DNA from: Lachnospiraceae bacterium
Lineage (GTDB): Bacteria > Bacillota_A > Clostridia > Lachnospirales > Lachnospiraceae
NCBI GenBank assembly: GCA_016281675.1
Contig: JAEEJD010000182.1
Coordinates: 1-16,251, forward strand
DNA: 16,251 nucleotides
Direction of reading: 5' to 3'
The number at the start of each line of letters is the position of its first letter. Position 1 is the first letter of the stretch. Shown here piece by piece: positions 7,027-16,240 of the stretch. The translations under genes and the position numbers were made by a program. Below the pieces are notes generated by a model. It ran no database searches, had not been told where the DNA came from, and saw only the letters and a program-made list of their open reading frames with translations.

Positions 7027-8835
7027 ATGTATTTACCGGATGAAATAGTTGAGGAAGTACGGCAGCGCAACGATATAGTCGATGTCATTTCCTCATATGT
7101 ACGTTTGAATAAAAAGGGCAGCAATTATTTCGGGCTGTGCCCTTTCCATAACGAGAAGACCGGATCGTTCTCGGTAACGCCCGGCAAGCAGATGTTCTAC
7201 TGCTTCGGCTGTCATGTCGGCGGCAACGTCATAACGTTCGTTCAGAAGTACGAGAACATGACATTCACGGAAGCCGTGAGGATGCTTGCAGACCGAGCGG
7301 GGATGACACTTCCCGAGACACATTCGGAGGAAGCGCGCGAGCGGGAGAATCGAAGGGCGCAGCTTCTGGCAGTCAATAAGGAAGCCGGAAAATACTATTA
7401 CGCACAGCTTAGAAGCGATGTCGGATCCCGAGGGCTCGAGTATTTCCGAAAAAGGGGCCTTTCCGACGAGACGATGCGCAGATTCGGCCTCGGATTTGCC
7501 AGATCATCGACAAACGAGACGTTCAGATATCTTAAGAGCAAAGGCTTTGATGACGATATCCTGAGGGAAAGCGGGCTGTTCAATTACAGCGAGAACCGCG
7601 GTATGACCGACAAGTTCTGGAACCGCGTTATCTTCCCGATAATGGATACGGGTCAGAGGATAATCGGATTCGGCGGAAGAGTGACAGGCGAGGGCGAGCC
7701 AAAGTACCTGAATTCTCCCGAAACACCGATATTTGATAAGAGCAGAAACCTTTACGGCCTGAATATAGCCAAGAATACGAAGGCGAAGAACATCATTATA
7801 TGTGAAGGATACATGGATGTGATCGCACTTCATCAGGCAGGCTTTGATCAGGCGGTGGCCTCTCTCGGTACCGCGTTCACATCGGGACACGCGAATCTTA
7901 TATCCAGATACGCACGTGAGAACGTAAGGACCGATGAGATAGCAAGATACAAAGACATACTCCTGTGTTACGATTCCGACGGAGCGGGCGTCGATGCCGC
8001 AAAGAGGGCTCTCGTGACACTCAGGGTGGCCGGCCTTAATGCCAAGGTCATCGATATGAAACCGTACAAAGATCCCGATGAGTTCATCAAGAACCTGGGT
8101 GCCGAGGAATTCCAAAAGCGGATTGACGATGCGGAAAACGGGTTTATGTACGAGGTAAGGATGCTCGAGAGCGAGTATGACCTTAAGGATCCGTCGGGAA
8201 AGAGCCGCTTCATGACCGATGTTGCAACAAGACTTCTGAGATTCGACGATCCGGTAGAACGCGACGCTTATGCGGGACAGATCGCTTACAAATACGATGT
8301 TGCATCGGAATCGCTGAATAAAGTCATCAAGAAGCAGGCGATCGCCGGAGACAATATCAGGATCAGCCCGAAACCGCTCCCGACAAGAGGAGATCAGGGC
8401 GGTGTTTCGGATGCGGCGCGACTCGTGCAGGGACGCCTCCTCTCATGGATATGTGAGGCACCGGAAATTTACGGAGCCGTCAGACGGTTCATCACCGCGG
8501 ATGATTTTGCGGACCCGCTATACCGTAAGGTTGCATCGATACTGTTTACCCAGCTCGATGAAGGGACTCCGAATCCGGCCGATATAATAAGTATGTTCAC
8601 CGACGAGGAAGAACAACGGCAGATAGCGGAAGCGTTCCATCAGAACATGGGGACTCTTGACAGCGAACAGGCCAAAGAGAGCGCACTCAAGGATCTGATG
8701 CTCAACATAAAGAGACTCTCGATGACAAGAGAAGACCGCATAGACAACGATTTTGAAACGATAATAAGACTTCGCAGGGAGCTTGACGAACTGCAGCAGA
8801 CAAATATAAAAATATATCAGGATAAGGGAGAATGA
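7027..8835 (+). CDS. dnaG: DNA primase DnaG
   Basis: Synthesises RNA primers for DNA replication at the fork with DnaB helicase; 602 residues, the usual length. The N-terminal zinc-binding domain has the CHC2 ligands C38, H41, C59 and C62 ([11 protein letters not shown] and [11 protein letters not shown]). The RNA polymerase core follows, with the conserved block around [19 protein letters not shown] (226-244). The TOPRIM fold has E260 in [15 protein letters not shown] and the metal-binding D316 and D318 in CYDSDGAG. About 13 extra residues (297-309) seem to lie between these TOPRIM motifs compared with primases I remember. The C-terminal part (about 415-602) is the helicase-binding domain and is less conserved. 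The start is supported by AAAGG at 7016-7020. The stop overlaps an upstream candidate start for rpoD, fitting one operon. Confidence 0.96.
   Translation: MYLPDEIVEEVRQRNDIVDVISSYVRLNKKGSNYFGLCPFHNEKTGSFSVTPGKQMFYCFGCHVGGNVITFVQKYENMTFTEAVRMLADRAGMTLPETHSEEARERENRRAQLLAVNKEAGKYYYAQLRSDVGSRGLEYFRKRGLSDETMRRFGLGFARSSTNETFRYLKSKGFDDDILRESGLFNYSENRGMTDKFWNRVIFPIMDTGQRIIGFGGRVTGEGEPKYLNSPETPIFDKSRNLYGLNIAKNTKAKNIIICEGYMDVIALHQAGFDQAVASLGTAFTSGHANLISRYARENVRTDEIARYKDILLCYDSDGAGVDAAKRALVTLRVAGLNAKVIDMKPYKDPDEFIKNLGAEEFQKRIDDAENGFMYEVRMLESEYDLKDPSGKSRFMTDVATRLLRFDDPVERDAYAGQIAYKYDVASESLNKVIKKQAIAGDNIRISPKPLPTRGDQGGVSDAARLVQGRLLSWICEAPEIYGAVRRFITADDFADPLYRKVASILFTQLDEGTPNPADIISMFTDEEEQRQIAEAFHQNMGTLDSEQAKESALKDLMLNIKRLSMTREDRIDNDFETIIRLRRELDELQQTNIKIYQDKGE
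8824..8830 (+). promoter_or_regulatory. Ribosome binding site deciding the rpoD start
   Basis: AAGGGAG lies inside the last codons of dnaG. It is only 1 nt from the ATG at 8832, too close to use, but 10 nt from the ATG at 8841. The second ATG is therefore preferred for rpoD. Confidence 0.75.
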
Positions 8836-8840
8836 GAAAC

Positions 8841-9959
8841 ATGGAAGACGAAATGCAGAAAAAATTTGAGGAGCGTCTCTTAGAACTCAAAGCTTTTGCA
8901 AAGAAGAAAAAGAACGTGCTCGAGCCCGGAGAGATCGCGGATTTCTTCAGCGAGTATGAACTTGACGACGATAATTTCGATCGTATATACGAGTTCATGG
9001 AGCAGAACGGTATCGATCTTCTGCGAATAGTCGAAGAGGAAGAGGAAGACATCCCCGAAGAAGAGATAGACCTGTCGGAAGAGGACGAGGTCGATGTCGA
9101 GAATATCGATCTGTCGGTTCCGGACGGTGTATCGATAGAGGATCCGGTCAGGATGTATTTAAAGGAGATCGGTAAGGTTCCTCTGCTGTCGGCCGAAGAG
9201 GAGATCGAGCTTGCAAAACGTATGGAAGACGGCGACGAGGAAGCTAAGAAGAGACTTGCCGAAGCGAACCTTCGTCTTGTCGTATCGATCGCAAAGAGAT
9301 ATGTCGGACGCGGAATGCTCTTCCTCGATCTGATCCAGGAAGGCAATCTCGGACTTATCAAGGCCGTTGAAAAGTTTGACTACACAAAAGGTTACAAGTT
9401 CAGTACATATGCAACATGGTGGATCCGTCAGGCCATTACGAGAGCCATTGCCGATCAGGCAAGAACGATCAGAATCCCCGTTCATATGGTTGAGACGATA
9501 AACAAGCTCATCAGGGTATCGAGACAGCTCCTTCAGGAACTCGGCCGTGAACCGACCCCCGAGGAGATCGCTGCTGAGATGAACCTTCCCGTTGAGCGTG
9601 TACGTGAGATACTCAAGATTTCCCAGGAACCCGTGTCGCTCGAGACACCTATAGGTGAGGAGGAAGACAGCCATCTGGGTGATTTTATCCAGGATGACAA
9701 CGTTCCCGTTCCCGCCGAAGCTGCTGCGTTTACGCTTCTTAAAGAGCAGCTTGTGGAAGTTCTCGAAACACTTACGGACAGAGAGCAGAAGGTGCTTCGC
9801 TTAAGATTCGGTCTTGATGACGGAAGGGCACGTACGCTTGAGGAAGTCGGTAAGGAATTCAAGGTAACGCGTGAGCGTATCAGACAGATCGAAGCAAAGG
9901 CACTTCGTAAGCTTCGTCATCCGTCACGCTCCAAGAAGCTCAAGGATTATCTGGACTAA
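8841..9959 (+). CDS. rpoD: Primary sigma factor RpoD (SigA)
   Basis: The vegetative sigma factor that directs RNA polymerase to -35/-10 promoters; 372 residues, the usual size of the Gram-positive SigA. Region 1.1 (about 1-60) is followed by a very acidic linker (about 64-93). Region 1.2 starts at [16 protein letters not shown] (101-116). Region 2 carries [35 protein letters not shown] and [17 protein letters not shown] (core binding, -10 recognition and melting). Region 3 follows (about 211-290), then region 4 with [15 protein letters not shown] and the helix-turn-helix [20 protein letters not shown] (332-351) for the -35 element. The frame also allows a start at 8832, which overlaps the dnaG stop, but the ribosome binding site favours 8841. 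The TTGACA/TATATT promoter at 711-740 is of the kind it would read. It abuts trmK with no spacer. Confidence 0.97.
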   Translation: MEDEMQKKFEERLLELKAFAKKKKNVLEPGEIADFFSEYELDDDNFDRIYEFMEQNGIDLLRIVEEEEEDIPEEEIDLSEEDEVDVENIDLSVPDGVSIEDPVRMYLKEIGKVPLLSAEEEIELAKRMEDGDEEAKKRLAEANLRLVVSIAKRYVGRGMLFLDLIQEGNLGLIKAVEKFDYTKGYKFSTYATWWIRQAITRAIADQARTIRIPVHMVETINKLIRVSRQLLQELGREPTPEEIAAEMNLPVERVREILKISQEPVSLETPIGEEEDSHLGDFIQDDNVPVPAEAAAFTLLKEQLVEVLETLTDREQKVLRLRFGLDDGRARTLEEVGKEFKVTRERIRQIEAKALRKLRHPSRSKKLKDYLD

Positions 9960-10694
9960 ATGGCACATTTGTCGGACAGGCTCAAAGCCGTTGCAAAAAT
10001 GATAACGCCGGGATTGCCGGTTGCCGATATCGGCTGCGACCATGCCTATCTTCCGATCTGGCTTACTCAGGAGAATATCAGTCCGTATGTGATCGCCTGC
10101 GACATCAATGCGGGTCCCATCGAAAGGGCAAAGGAGAACATAGGGGATGCCGAGCTGTCGGAGAATATCGATGTAAGGCAGGGAGACGGGCTGTCTGCCA
10201 TTACGCCCGGTGAGGTCAGATCGATCGTTATGGCCGGGATGGGCGGAAAGCTTATGATCAGGATACTGTCCGAAGGCGAGGATGTTCTTCGCGAGGTGTC
10301 GGAGATAATAATGGAGCCCCAGTCGGATGTGGCACTTCTTCGACATTACCTGCAGGACAACGGATTCAGGATCATCAGCGAGAATATGGTTTGCGACGAT
10401 GACAAATTCTATCCGCTGATAAAGGCTGTTCCGGGGCAGATGAACTGGGACAAGGAGATATACTTCAGGTACGGCAAGATACTTCTTCGGGAAGAAAATC
10501 CCGTGCTGCATGAGTTTCTGCTGATGGAGAAAGAGTACTGCTCCAATCTGTTGAAGGAACTCGCCGAGAATGAGGACATACCGCATGTGTTTGTGCGGAT
10601 GGAGGAAGTAAAATACGATCTGGCGCTTAATGCCGATGCACTCCGGCTCGTTTCGGAACCGGGGCTGTTTGAGGATATTAGAACGCTGATCTGA
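9960..10694 (+). CDS. trmK: tRNA (adenine22-N1)-methyltransferase TrmK
   Basis: SAM-dependent enzyme predicted to methylate N1 of A22 in the D-arm region of tRNA; 244 residues, close to the family length. The SAM-binding motif is VADIGCDHAYLPIWL (21-35), followed by the acidic strand end ACDIN (about 46-50) that would hold the ribose, and by the conserved IVMAGMGG. The C-terminal part contains predicted helices, as in the Bacillus subtilis enzyme YqfN. Its place directly after rpoD is the same in many Firmicutes. The ATG follows the rpoD stop with no gap and lacks a good ribosome binding site (only AAGG at 9942-9945), so translation probably depends on ribosomes finishing rpoD. Confidence 0.92.
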   Translation: MAHLSDRLKAVAKMITPGLPVADIGCDHAYLPIWLTQENISPYVIACDINAGPIERAKENIGDAELSENIDVRQGDGLSAITPGEVRSIVMAGMGGKLMIRILSEGEDVLREVSEIIMEPQSDVALLRHYLQDNGFRIISENMVCDDDKFYPLIKAVPGQMNWDKEIYFRYGKILLREENPVLHEFLLMEKEYCSNLLKELAENEDIPHVFVRMEEVKYDLALNADALRLVSEPGLFEDIRTLI

Positions 10695-10719
10695 AAAAAG
10701 AAATACCGGGAGGGGTAAA

Positions 10720-12378
10720 ATGCGAAAGGTTACGGTTACAATCCAAAACAAAGACTACGAGTACGAAGCGGGTACGACGTACGAACAGATCGCGAAGGAT
10801 CATCAGAAAGATTACGACGCGAAGATCGTTCTTGTCTCCGCTAACGGAAGGCTTCGTGAACTTCACAAGATACTGTCGAATGACTGTACGCTTGAGTTCA
10901 TCACGATCGCCGAGAAGATCGGGATGGAGACATACAGAAGGAGTGCAACGTTCCTTCTCGTCAAGGCCGTTCATGACGTTATAGGATCCGATAATAAAAA
11001 TCACCTGGTCGCGATGTATACCGTGGGCAGGGGACTTCTGTGCAAGATAATAGATCAGGAGATCACGGAGCAGTTTGTCAGAAGCGTTCATGCAAGAATG
11101 GATGAGCTGATCTCACAGAACATTCCCATCTGGAAGACGTCATATTCCGTAGAGGAGGCGCGTCGGATCTTCGCGGAAGCGGGAATGGAAGACAAGGTCA
11201 AGCTGTTCAAGTTCAGGCGTGCGTCGAAGGTCAACGTGTATTCGATCGGTGATTACAGGGATTACTACTACGGATACATGGTTCCTTCAACCGGATATAT
11301 TACACACTACGATCTGTTCTCGTATGATGAGGGACTGATCCTTCAGCTGCCTTCAAGGCATTCGCCGAATGTGGTTCCCGAACAGACCGATTCACCTAAG
11401 CTTCAGAAGACGCTTCAGGAGACGAGCGACTGGGGAGCAAGCATCGGAATAGAAGATGTCGGTGACCTTAATGAGATGATATGTAACGAAGGTGTCGAGG
11501 ACGTTATCCTTCTTCAGGAAGCATACATGGAGAGCAGGATCGCGGAGATCGCCAAGGATATTGCGACAAAAGGCGGCAGGAAGTTCATAATGATCGCCGG
11601 TCCTTCCTCGTCGGGTAAGACTTCGTTCTCATACAGGCTGTCTATACAGCTTCGTGCATTGGGCCTTCGTCCGCATCCGATCGCCTTGGACAATTACTTC
11701 AAAAACAGGGAAGATACGCCCAAGGATGAAAACGGCGATTACGATTTCGAATGTCTCGAGGCGATAGATGTAGAGCAGTTCAACAAGGATATGCTGAATC
11801 TTCTGTCGGGAGAGACGGTTGAGATCCCGACCTTTAATTTCAAGACCGGACAGCGTGAATACAAAGGCAATTACATGAGACTCGGAGAGAACGAGATACT
11901 CGTTATCGAAGGTATTCACGGACTCAATGAGAAAATGTCTTATGCGCTCCCGGCTGAGAGTAAGTACAAGATATATATTTCGGCGCTCACGGCACTCAAT
12001 GTCGATGAACATAACAGGATAGCGACTACAGATGTGAGGCTTCTTCGAAGGATGGTCCGCGATAACAGAACAAGGGGAACTTCCGCTTCGGGAACGCTCA
12101 ATATGTGGCACAGCGTACGCCGCGGTGAGGAGAAGTACATATTCCCGTTCCAGGAAAGCGCGGATGCCGTATTCAATTCGGCTCTCATATATGAACTGTC
12201 GGTGTTAAAGCTTTATGCCGAGCCCTTACTGTTTGGTATAAGCAAGGAAGATCCTCAGTATTACGAAGCAAAGAGACTTCTTAAGTTCCTCGATTATTTC
12301 CTCGGCGTGACGAGCGAAGGACTGCCGAACAATTCACTCATCAGGGAGTTCGTCGGCGGATCGATATTTAACGTATAA
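10720..12378 (+). CDS. Nucleoside (uridine) kinase with ThrRS-like N-terminal domains
   Basis: A P-loop nucleoside kinase of the uridine kinase family, 552 residues. The C-terminal half has the Walker A loop GPSSSGKTS (294-302), the downstream acidic motif LDNYF (323-327) and the VIEGIHGLN strand-loop, all as in Udk/phosphoribulokinase-type enzymes, so ATP-dependent phosphorylation of a nucleoside is expected. Residues 1-60 look like a TGS domain (VTIQNKDYEYEAGTTYEQIA). Residues about 70-200 resemble the second additional domain of threonyl-tRNA synthetase, but the HxxxH editing residues are gone: the matching segment reads RRSATFLLVKAV (73-84). Such fusions are known in Clostridia, but the job of the N-terminus is not. 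A strong ribosome binding site, GGGAGGGG (10708-10715), precedes the ATG. The substrate is inferred from the family. Confidence 0.88.
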   Translation: MRKVTVTIQNKDYEYEAGTTYEQIAKDHQKDYDAKIVLVSANGRLRELHKILSNDCTLEFITIAEKIGMETYRRSATFLLVKAVHDVIGSDNKNHLVAMYTVGRGLLCKIIDQEITEQFVRSVHARMDELISQNIPIWKTSYSVEEARRIFAEAGMEDKVKLFKFRRASKVNVYSIGDYRDYYYGYMVPSTGYITHYDLFSYDEGLILQLPSRHSPNVVPEQTDSPKLQKTLQETSDWGASIGIEDVGDLNEMICNEGVEDVILLQEAYMESRIAEIAKDIATKGGRKFIMIAGPSSSGKTSFSYRLSIQLRALGLRPHPIALDNYFKNREDTPKDENGDYDFECLEAIDVEQFNKDMLNLLSGETVEIPTFNFKTGQREYKGNYMRLGENEILVIEGIHGLNEKMSYALPAESKYKIYISALTALNVDEHNRIATTDVRLLRRMVRDNRTRGTSASGTLNMWHSVRRGEEKYIFPFQESADAVFNSALIYELSVLKLYAEPLLFGISKEDPQYYEAKRLLKFLDYFLGVTSEGLPNNSLIREFVGGSIFNV

Positions 12379-12400
12379 GGATAAAGCGGGAACCCTTTTT

Positions 12401-12750
12401 CCTGTCCCGAGTCAAACAGACGATCGCTTGAAATACAGAGGAAAGTCCGGGCTTCACAGGGCAGGATGCCGGATAACGTCCGGTGGAGGCAACTCTAAGG
12501 AAAGTGCAACAGAAAGTATACCGCCTGCACTTGCAGGTAAGGGTGAAATGGCAGTGTAAGAGACTACCGCCCGGGTGGTAACACGCGGGGCATTGTAAAC
12601 CCCATCCGAAGCAAGACCAAGAAGAAGCGATACGGTTGCCCGCCGTGCTTCGGGTAGGTCGCTTGAGGTCGGCGGTAACGCCGATCCTAGATAGATGATC
12701 GTCACGGTATTTACCGTACAGAACCCGGCTTATGTTTGGGTCGGGACAGG
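12401..12750 (+). ncRNA. rnpB: RNase P RNA (bacterial type A)
   Basis: The catalytic RNA that removes the 5' leader from pre-tRNAs. The conserved blocks are all present in order: GAGGAAAGTCCGGGC (12438-12452), GTGCAACAGAAA (12504-12515), GTAAGAGACTACCG (12556-12569), TAGATAGATGATCGTC (12688-12703) and ACAGAACCCGGCTTA (12718-12732), the last pairing with the first to form helix P4. P1 is formed by CCTGTCCCGA (12401-12410) with TCGGGACAGG (12741-12750), continued inward by CAAACA (12413-12418) with TGTTTG (12733-12738). P2 is GACGATC (12419-12425) with GATCGTC (12697-12703). P3 seems almost absent, only about 12 nt lying between P2 and the GAGGAAAG block. Pairing outside P1 extends to 12393/12758. 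Ends are set by P1 and are approximate. No promoter is clear upstream (a weak TATAAG at 12374) and no terminator follows. Confidence 0.96.
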
Positions 12751-12774
12751 GAAAAGGGACCTGCAGATATTAAT

Positions 12775-14988
12775 ATGTACACTTTATTACTGACTCTACA
12801 GATCATAGCGGTCGCATTCAGCTTCATATGTGTTGCCGTACTCCTGATGCAGAAGGGTACGGAAGTCACGAAGCTTATTCTCGTCGGATGTCTGTGTGCT
12901 TTTGTACAGAATGCGGGATATCTTCTGGAGATGCGAAGCCGGAACCTCGACGAGGTCATGATCGCCATCAGGCTTGAATACATCGGAACGGCGTTTATCG
13001 CAACGATGTCGATGCTGTTCGTGTTCAGGTACTGCAGGGTCGCATTTGTAAACTGGCTCAAATATACGGTACTCGTGATCGATGTCCTCGTACTCACGTG
13101 CGTCTGGTGTTATGAGTATGTTCCTTTCTACTATTCGGGCGTATCATTCGTGTCCACGGGTGTGTTCCCCCACGTTGTGCTTCAAAAAGGTTTTCTGTAT
13201 ATCGTATTCATGGTGACGATCTATTCCGAGATCATCGCGGGACTTGTTGTTTCTTCTGTGTTCGCGATAAGGACAACGGATCCGAACATGAAGCGGAATT
13301 ACAGGTTCCTCATATTCAGTAATGCGGTGCCGCTTCTCTTTTACATAGTGGGTGTCTGCAACATGATCGACGGATACGATCCCGCTCCGATCGGAGGCGC
13401 GGTAGGAATACTGATATTCTGTGCCAACCTGATATTCAGACGTGTATTCGATGTCGTTGAGACTGCCCATGAGAATATTCTTATGGATCTTGACGATGCG
13501 ATCGTCGTACTTGATTACAGGAAAGGATTCCAGGAAGCAAACCGTGCCGCGATAACTCTTTTCCCCGAACTTGCAAGGACACCTTACGGTGAACTTGTCG
13601 GAAGTAAGGAATTCTATAATCTGTTCGATAAGAAGGATAACGATGAGGTAGAGATCGACGGAAGATTCTACAAGTTCCACATCAATGATCTGTATGCAAG
13701 ACAGGGTATCGAATCGAACTTCATCGGTTACTCGATCATATTCTTTGATATAACGGATTCCAAGAAACAGATACAGAAGATGGATGAACTTCGTATCGCG
13801 GCGGATTCCGCGAACCAGGCCAAATCCGCGTTCCTTGCAAACGTATCCCACGAGATACGTACCCCGATCAATGTAGTCCAGGGAATGAGCGAAGTCATTC
13901 TGAGAGATTATGACGATCCGAAGCTTCTCGAATATGCGGACAACATACAAAATGCCGCTGACCAGCTGCTTGACCTTATAAACGGCATACTTGATTTCTC
14001 CAAGATAGAGTCCGGTAAAGTGACTCTCGCAAATGCCGAATATCGCGTGGATGATTTCTTCAGGGATATCGTAATGGTATTCGAGCATAAGAGTGTCGAG
14101 AAGAAGCTTAAGTTCATAACGGATATAGCAAAGGATATCCCGCTTACTCTTTACGGTGATCAGGTAAGGCTTCGCCAGATAGCGACGAACATCCTGACAA
14201 ATGCGTTCAAATACACCCGAGAGGGAAGCGTGACTCTGCGTGCGAGATTCGAGAAGATGACCACGGAAAAGGGCAATCTGATTTTCTCGGTAGAGGATAC
14301 GGGTATCGGTATCAGGAAAGACGAAGTGGATAAGATATTCGAGATGTTCGTCAGACTCGACGAGAGACTGAATCGTTCGGTCGAAGGAACGGGTCTCGGA
14401 ATGAACATCACGAAGAGCCTCGTTGACCTTATGGGCGGCGAGATAAAGGTATATTCGGAGTACGGAAAAGGTTCCGTATTCACGGTTATCATCCCTCAGT
14501 TCGTCAGAAGCAAAGGTGAGACTATAGGCGAACTGGAGCATCAGCCCGTTGTCAGACAGCGCGTTGCGGTCGGATTCGAAGCACCCGATGCAAGGGTACT
14601 CATCATTGATGACAGTAAGACAAACCTTATAGTTGCAAAAGCGCTTCTTCGCGATACGCAGGCACAGATAACTACCGGAATAAGCGGCGACGAGTGTCTG
14701 GATCACGTGAACCGGGAACACTACGACGTCATATTCCTCGATCACAGGATGCCCGGAATGGATGGTGTGGAGACTCTTCACAAGATGCAGATGATGGATC
14801 ACAAATGTATCGGCACGCCTGTCATTATGCTGACTGCAAACGCGATAAGCGATGCAAAGGATTTCTATTTGAAGCAGGGATTTACGGACTTTATCGCAAA
14901 GCCGATAACCGAACAGTCGATATGCAATATGCTTGAAAAATACCTTCCGAAGGAGCTCGTTCATAAGGAGACAGACGATGGGATTTGA
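12775..14988 (+). CDS. Hybrid sensor histidine kinase with 7TM N-terminal domain
   Basis: A membrane sensor kinase with its own receiver domain, 737 residues. Seven helices in residues 1-225 match the 7TM histidine kinase N-terminal module; the short PAS-like segment follows (about 230-330, ending [17 protein letters not shown]). The dimerisation domain has the phosphorylated H359 in [16 protein letters not shown]. The ATPase domain has N472 in the N box ([14 protein letters not shown]), VEDTGIGI (506-513) and EGTGLGMNI (537-545). The receiver (about 607-727) has D612-D613, the acceptor D656 in [11 protein letters not shown] and K709 in AKPI. All catalytic residues are intact. A TTG at 12736 is also in frame but lies inside the RNase P RNA, so the ATG at 12775 is chosen, though only GGGA at 12756-12759 could serve as a distant ribosome binding site. 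No partner output regulator is nearby. Confidence 0.92.
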   Translation: MYTLLLTLQIIAVAFSFICVAVLLMQKGTEVTKLILVGCLCAFVQNAGYLLEMRSRNLDEVMIAIRLEYIGTAFIATMSMLFVFRYCRVAFVNWLKYTVLVIDVLVLTCVWCYEYVPFYYSGVSFVSTGVFPHVVLQKGFLYIVFMVTIYSEIIAGLVVSSVFAIRTTDPNMKRNYRFLIFSNAVPLLFYIVGVCNMIDGYDPAPIGGAVGILIFCANLIFRRVFDVVETAHENILMDLDDAIVVLDYRKGFQEANRAAITLFPELARTPYGELVGSKEFYNLFDKKDNDEVEIDGRFYKFHINDLYARQGIESNFIGYSIIFFDITDSKKQIQKMDELRIAADSANQAKSAFLANVSHEIRTPINVVQGMSEVILRDYDDPKLLEYADNIQNAADQLLDLINGILDFSKIESGKVTLANAEYRVDDFFRDIVMVFEHKSVEKKLKFITDIAKDIPLTLYGDQVRLRQIATNILTNAFKYTREGSVTLRARFEKMTTEKGNLIFSVEDTGIGIRKDEVDKIFEMFVRLDERLNRSVEGTGLGMNITKSLVDLMGGEIKVYSEYGKGSVFTVIIPQFVRSKGETIGELEHQPVVRQRVAVGFEAPDARVLIIDDSKTNLIVAKALLRDTQAQITTGISGDECLDHVNREHYDVIFLDHRMPGMDGVETLHKMQMMDHKCIGTPVIMLTANAISDAKDFYLKQGFTDFIAKPITEQSICNMLEKYLPKELVHKETDDGI
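14965..14970 (+). promoter_or_regulatory. Ribosome binding site deciding the proA start
   Basis: AAGGAG lies 7 nt before the ATG at 14978, inside the last codons of the kinase gene. An upstream in-frame ATG at 14933 has no such site and would add 15 residues (rich in arginine) that ProA proteins do not have. Confidence 0.85.
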
Positions 14989-16237
14989 TCTGGTAAATGC
15001 CGGAATACTTGCAAAAGATGCAGCTTTCAGCCTTCAGACTCTTTCGACCTCGAAAAAGAATGAAGGCCTTCTTGCAGTTGCGGATGCGCTTGAGAAAAAC
15101 AGTAAGATCATTATCGAAGAAAACGCCAAGGATCTGGAATATGCCCGTGAACGCGGTACATCCGATGCTATGCTCGACCGCCTGAAACTTGACGAAAAGC
15201 GTGTGAGCGACATAGCACTCGGAGTCAGGAGCGTATGCGAACTGCCGGATCCTGTCGGGGAAGTTTTAAGCGAGACAACACGTCCGAACGGACTTCGGAT
15301 ACAAAAGGTCAGAGTCCCCATGGGAGTGATCGGTATTATATACGAGTCGCGTCCTAACGTGACATCGGATGCATTCTCGCTTTGCTTCAAGACGGGAAAT
15401 GCCGTTATCCTTCGCGGAGGAAGCGATGCGATATATTCCAATACGGCGATCGTAAAGGTGATAAGGGATGCACTCGAATCGGTTAACATAACACCGGATG
15501 CAATACAGCTCGTGACAGACACTTCCAGGGAAGTGGCCGGCAGGATGATGAAGCTGGACAAGTATATAGACCTTCTTATACCCCGCGGAGGCGCCGGTCT
15601 GATAAGGTCTGTCGTGGAAAATGCGACGATACCCGTGATAGAAACCGGAACCGGAAACTGTCATATATTCGTTGACGAGACAGCGGATATCGACATGGCG
15701 GTTAACATAATATTTAATGCAAAGACTCAGAGAATGGGTGTGTGCAATGCATGCGAATCTCTGCTGATACACGAGAACATCGCAAAAGAGGCGATTCCCG
15801 CAATATGCAAAAGTCTTAAAGCGAAAGATATCGAGATCAGGGCAGGAGAGCGCGCATTCACGTTGGCTCCCGGTTCCGCGCCCGATATGAAGAGCGCCAC
15901 GGAAGAAGACTATGCAACGGAATTCCTCGGGCCCGTCATCTCGCTTCAGATCGTTTCGGGTGTAGATGAGGCAATAGCGCATGTAAACAAATACACGACA
16001 CATCATTCGGAAGCGATAATCACAAAAGATCCGGTAAATGCCGAGAAGTTCTTAAACGGCGTTGACAGTGCATGTGTATACGTCAATGCGAGTACGAGAT
16101 TTACCGACGGTTTCGAATTCGGTTTCGGTGCCGAGATAGGTATCAGTACGCAGAAACTTCATGCAAGGGGCCCCATGGGTCTTTGTGAGCTCACATCATA
16201 TAAGTACAAGGTATACGGTAACGGACAGACGAGGTGA
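14978..16237 (+). CDS. proA: Glutamate-5-semialdehyde dehydrogenase (gamma-glutamyl phosphate reductase)
   Basis: Second step of proline synthesis from glutamate: NADPH-dependent reduction of gamma-glutamyl phosphate to glutamate-5-semialdehyde in the cytoplasm. With the ATG at 14978 it has 419 residues, the family length. It belongs to the aldehyde dehydrogenase superfamily. Recognisable segments are [17 protein letters not shown] (113-129), [14 protein letters not shown] (138-151), DLLIPRGG (198-205), [13 protein letters not shown] (221-233) and the catalytic cysteine C256 in [11 protein letters not shown], with the C-terminal GAEIGIST and RGPMGL blocks. It overlaps the kinase gene by 11 nt, so the two probably share a transcript although they have no obvious functional link. 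A proB partner is not seen in the window; one could lie downstream. Confidence 0.96.
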   Translation: MGFDLVNAGILAKDAAFSLQTLSTSKKNEGLLAVADALEKNSKIIIEENAKDLEYARERGTSDAMLDRLKLDEKRVSDIALGVRSVCELPDPVGEVLSETTRPNGLRIQKVRVPMGVIGIIYESRPNVTSDAFSLCFKTGNAVILRGGSDAIYSNTAIVKVIRDALESVNITPDAIQLVTDTSREVAGRMMKLDKYIDLLIPRGGAGLIRSVVENATIPVIETGTGNCHIFVDETADIDMAVNIIFNAKTQRMGVCNACESLLIHENIAKEAIPAICKSLKAKDIEIRAGERAFTLAPGSAPDMKSATEEDYATEFLGPVISLQIVSGVDEAIAHVNKYTTHHSEAIITKDPVNAEKFLNGVDSACVYVNASTRFTDGFEFGFGAEIGISTQKLHARGPMGLCELTSYKYKVYGNGQTR

Positions 16238-16240
16238 TCC

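Noticed and set aside
9032..9120. A very acidic stretch in the sigma factor that looked like a possible insertion
   Set aside because: Acidic linkers between regions 1.1 and 1.2 are common in clostridial primary sigma factors, and the total length is normal.
12384..12400. A possible terminator (GGGAACCC followed by TTTTT) after the nucleoside kinase
   Set aside because: The stem is three base pairs with a two-base loop, which cannot fold stably. The T-run is better explained as the outer strand of the extended P1 helix.
12454..12705. An 83-codon minus-strand frame inside the RNase P RNA gene
   Set aside because: The region is a structured RNA with all conserved blocks. The frame has no start signals and no protein-like pattern.
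12736..12774. A TTG start that would extend the sensor kinase by 13 residues
   Set aside because: It begins within the RNase P RNA P1 strand, and the added residues do not belong to the 7TM module, which starts naturally at the ATG at 12775.
13144..14964. A 606-codon open frame on the minus strand opposite the sensor kinase
   Set aside because: The plus strand carries an intact kinase with all catalytic motifs. The minus frame shows no domain or ribosome binding site and is explained by codon bias that rarely produces antisense stops.
15266..16006. A 246-codon minus-strand frame opposite proA
   Set aside because: It is fully antisense to an intact ProA, has a low-complexity composition rich in Cys, Tyr, Arg and His, and shows no recognisable motif.
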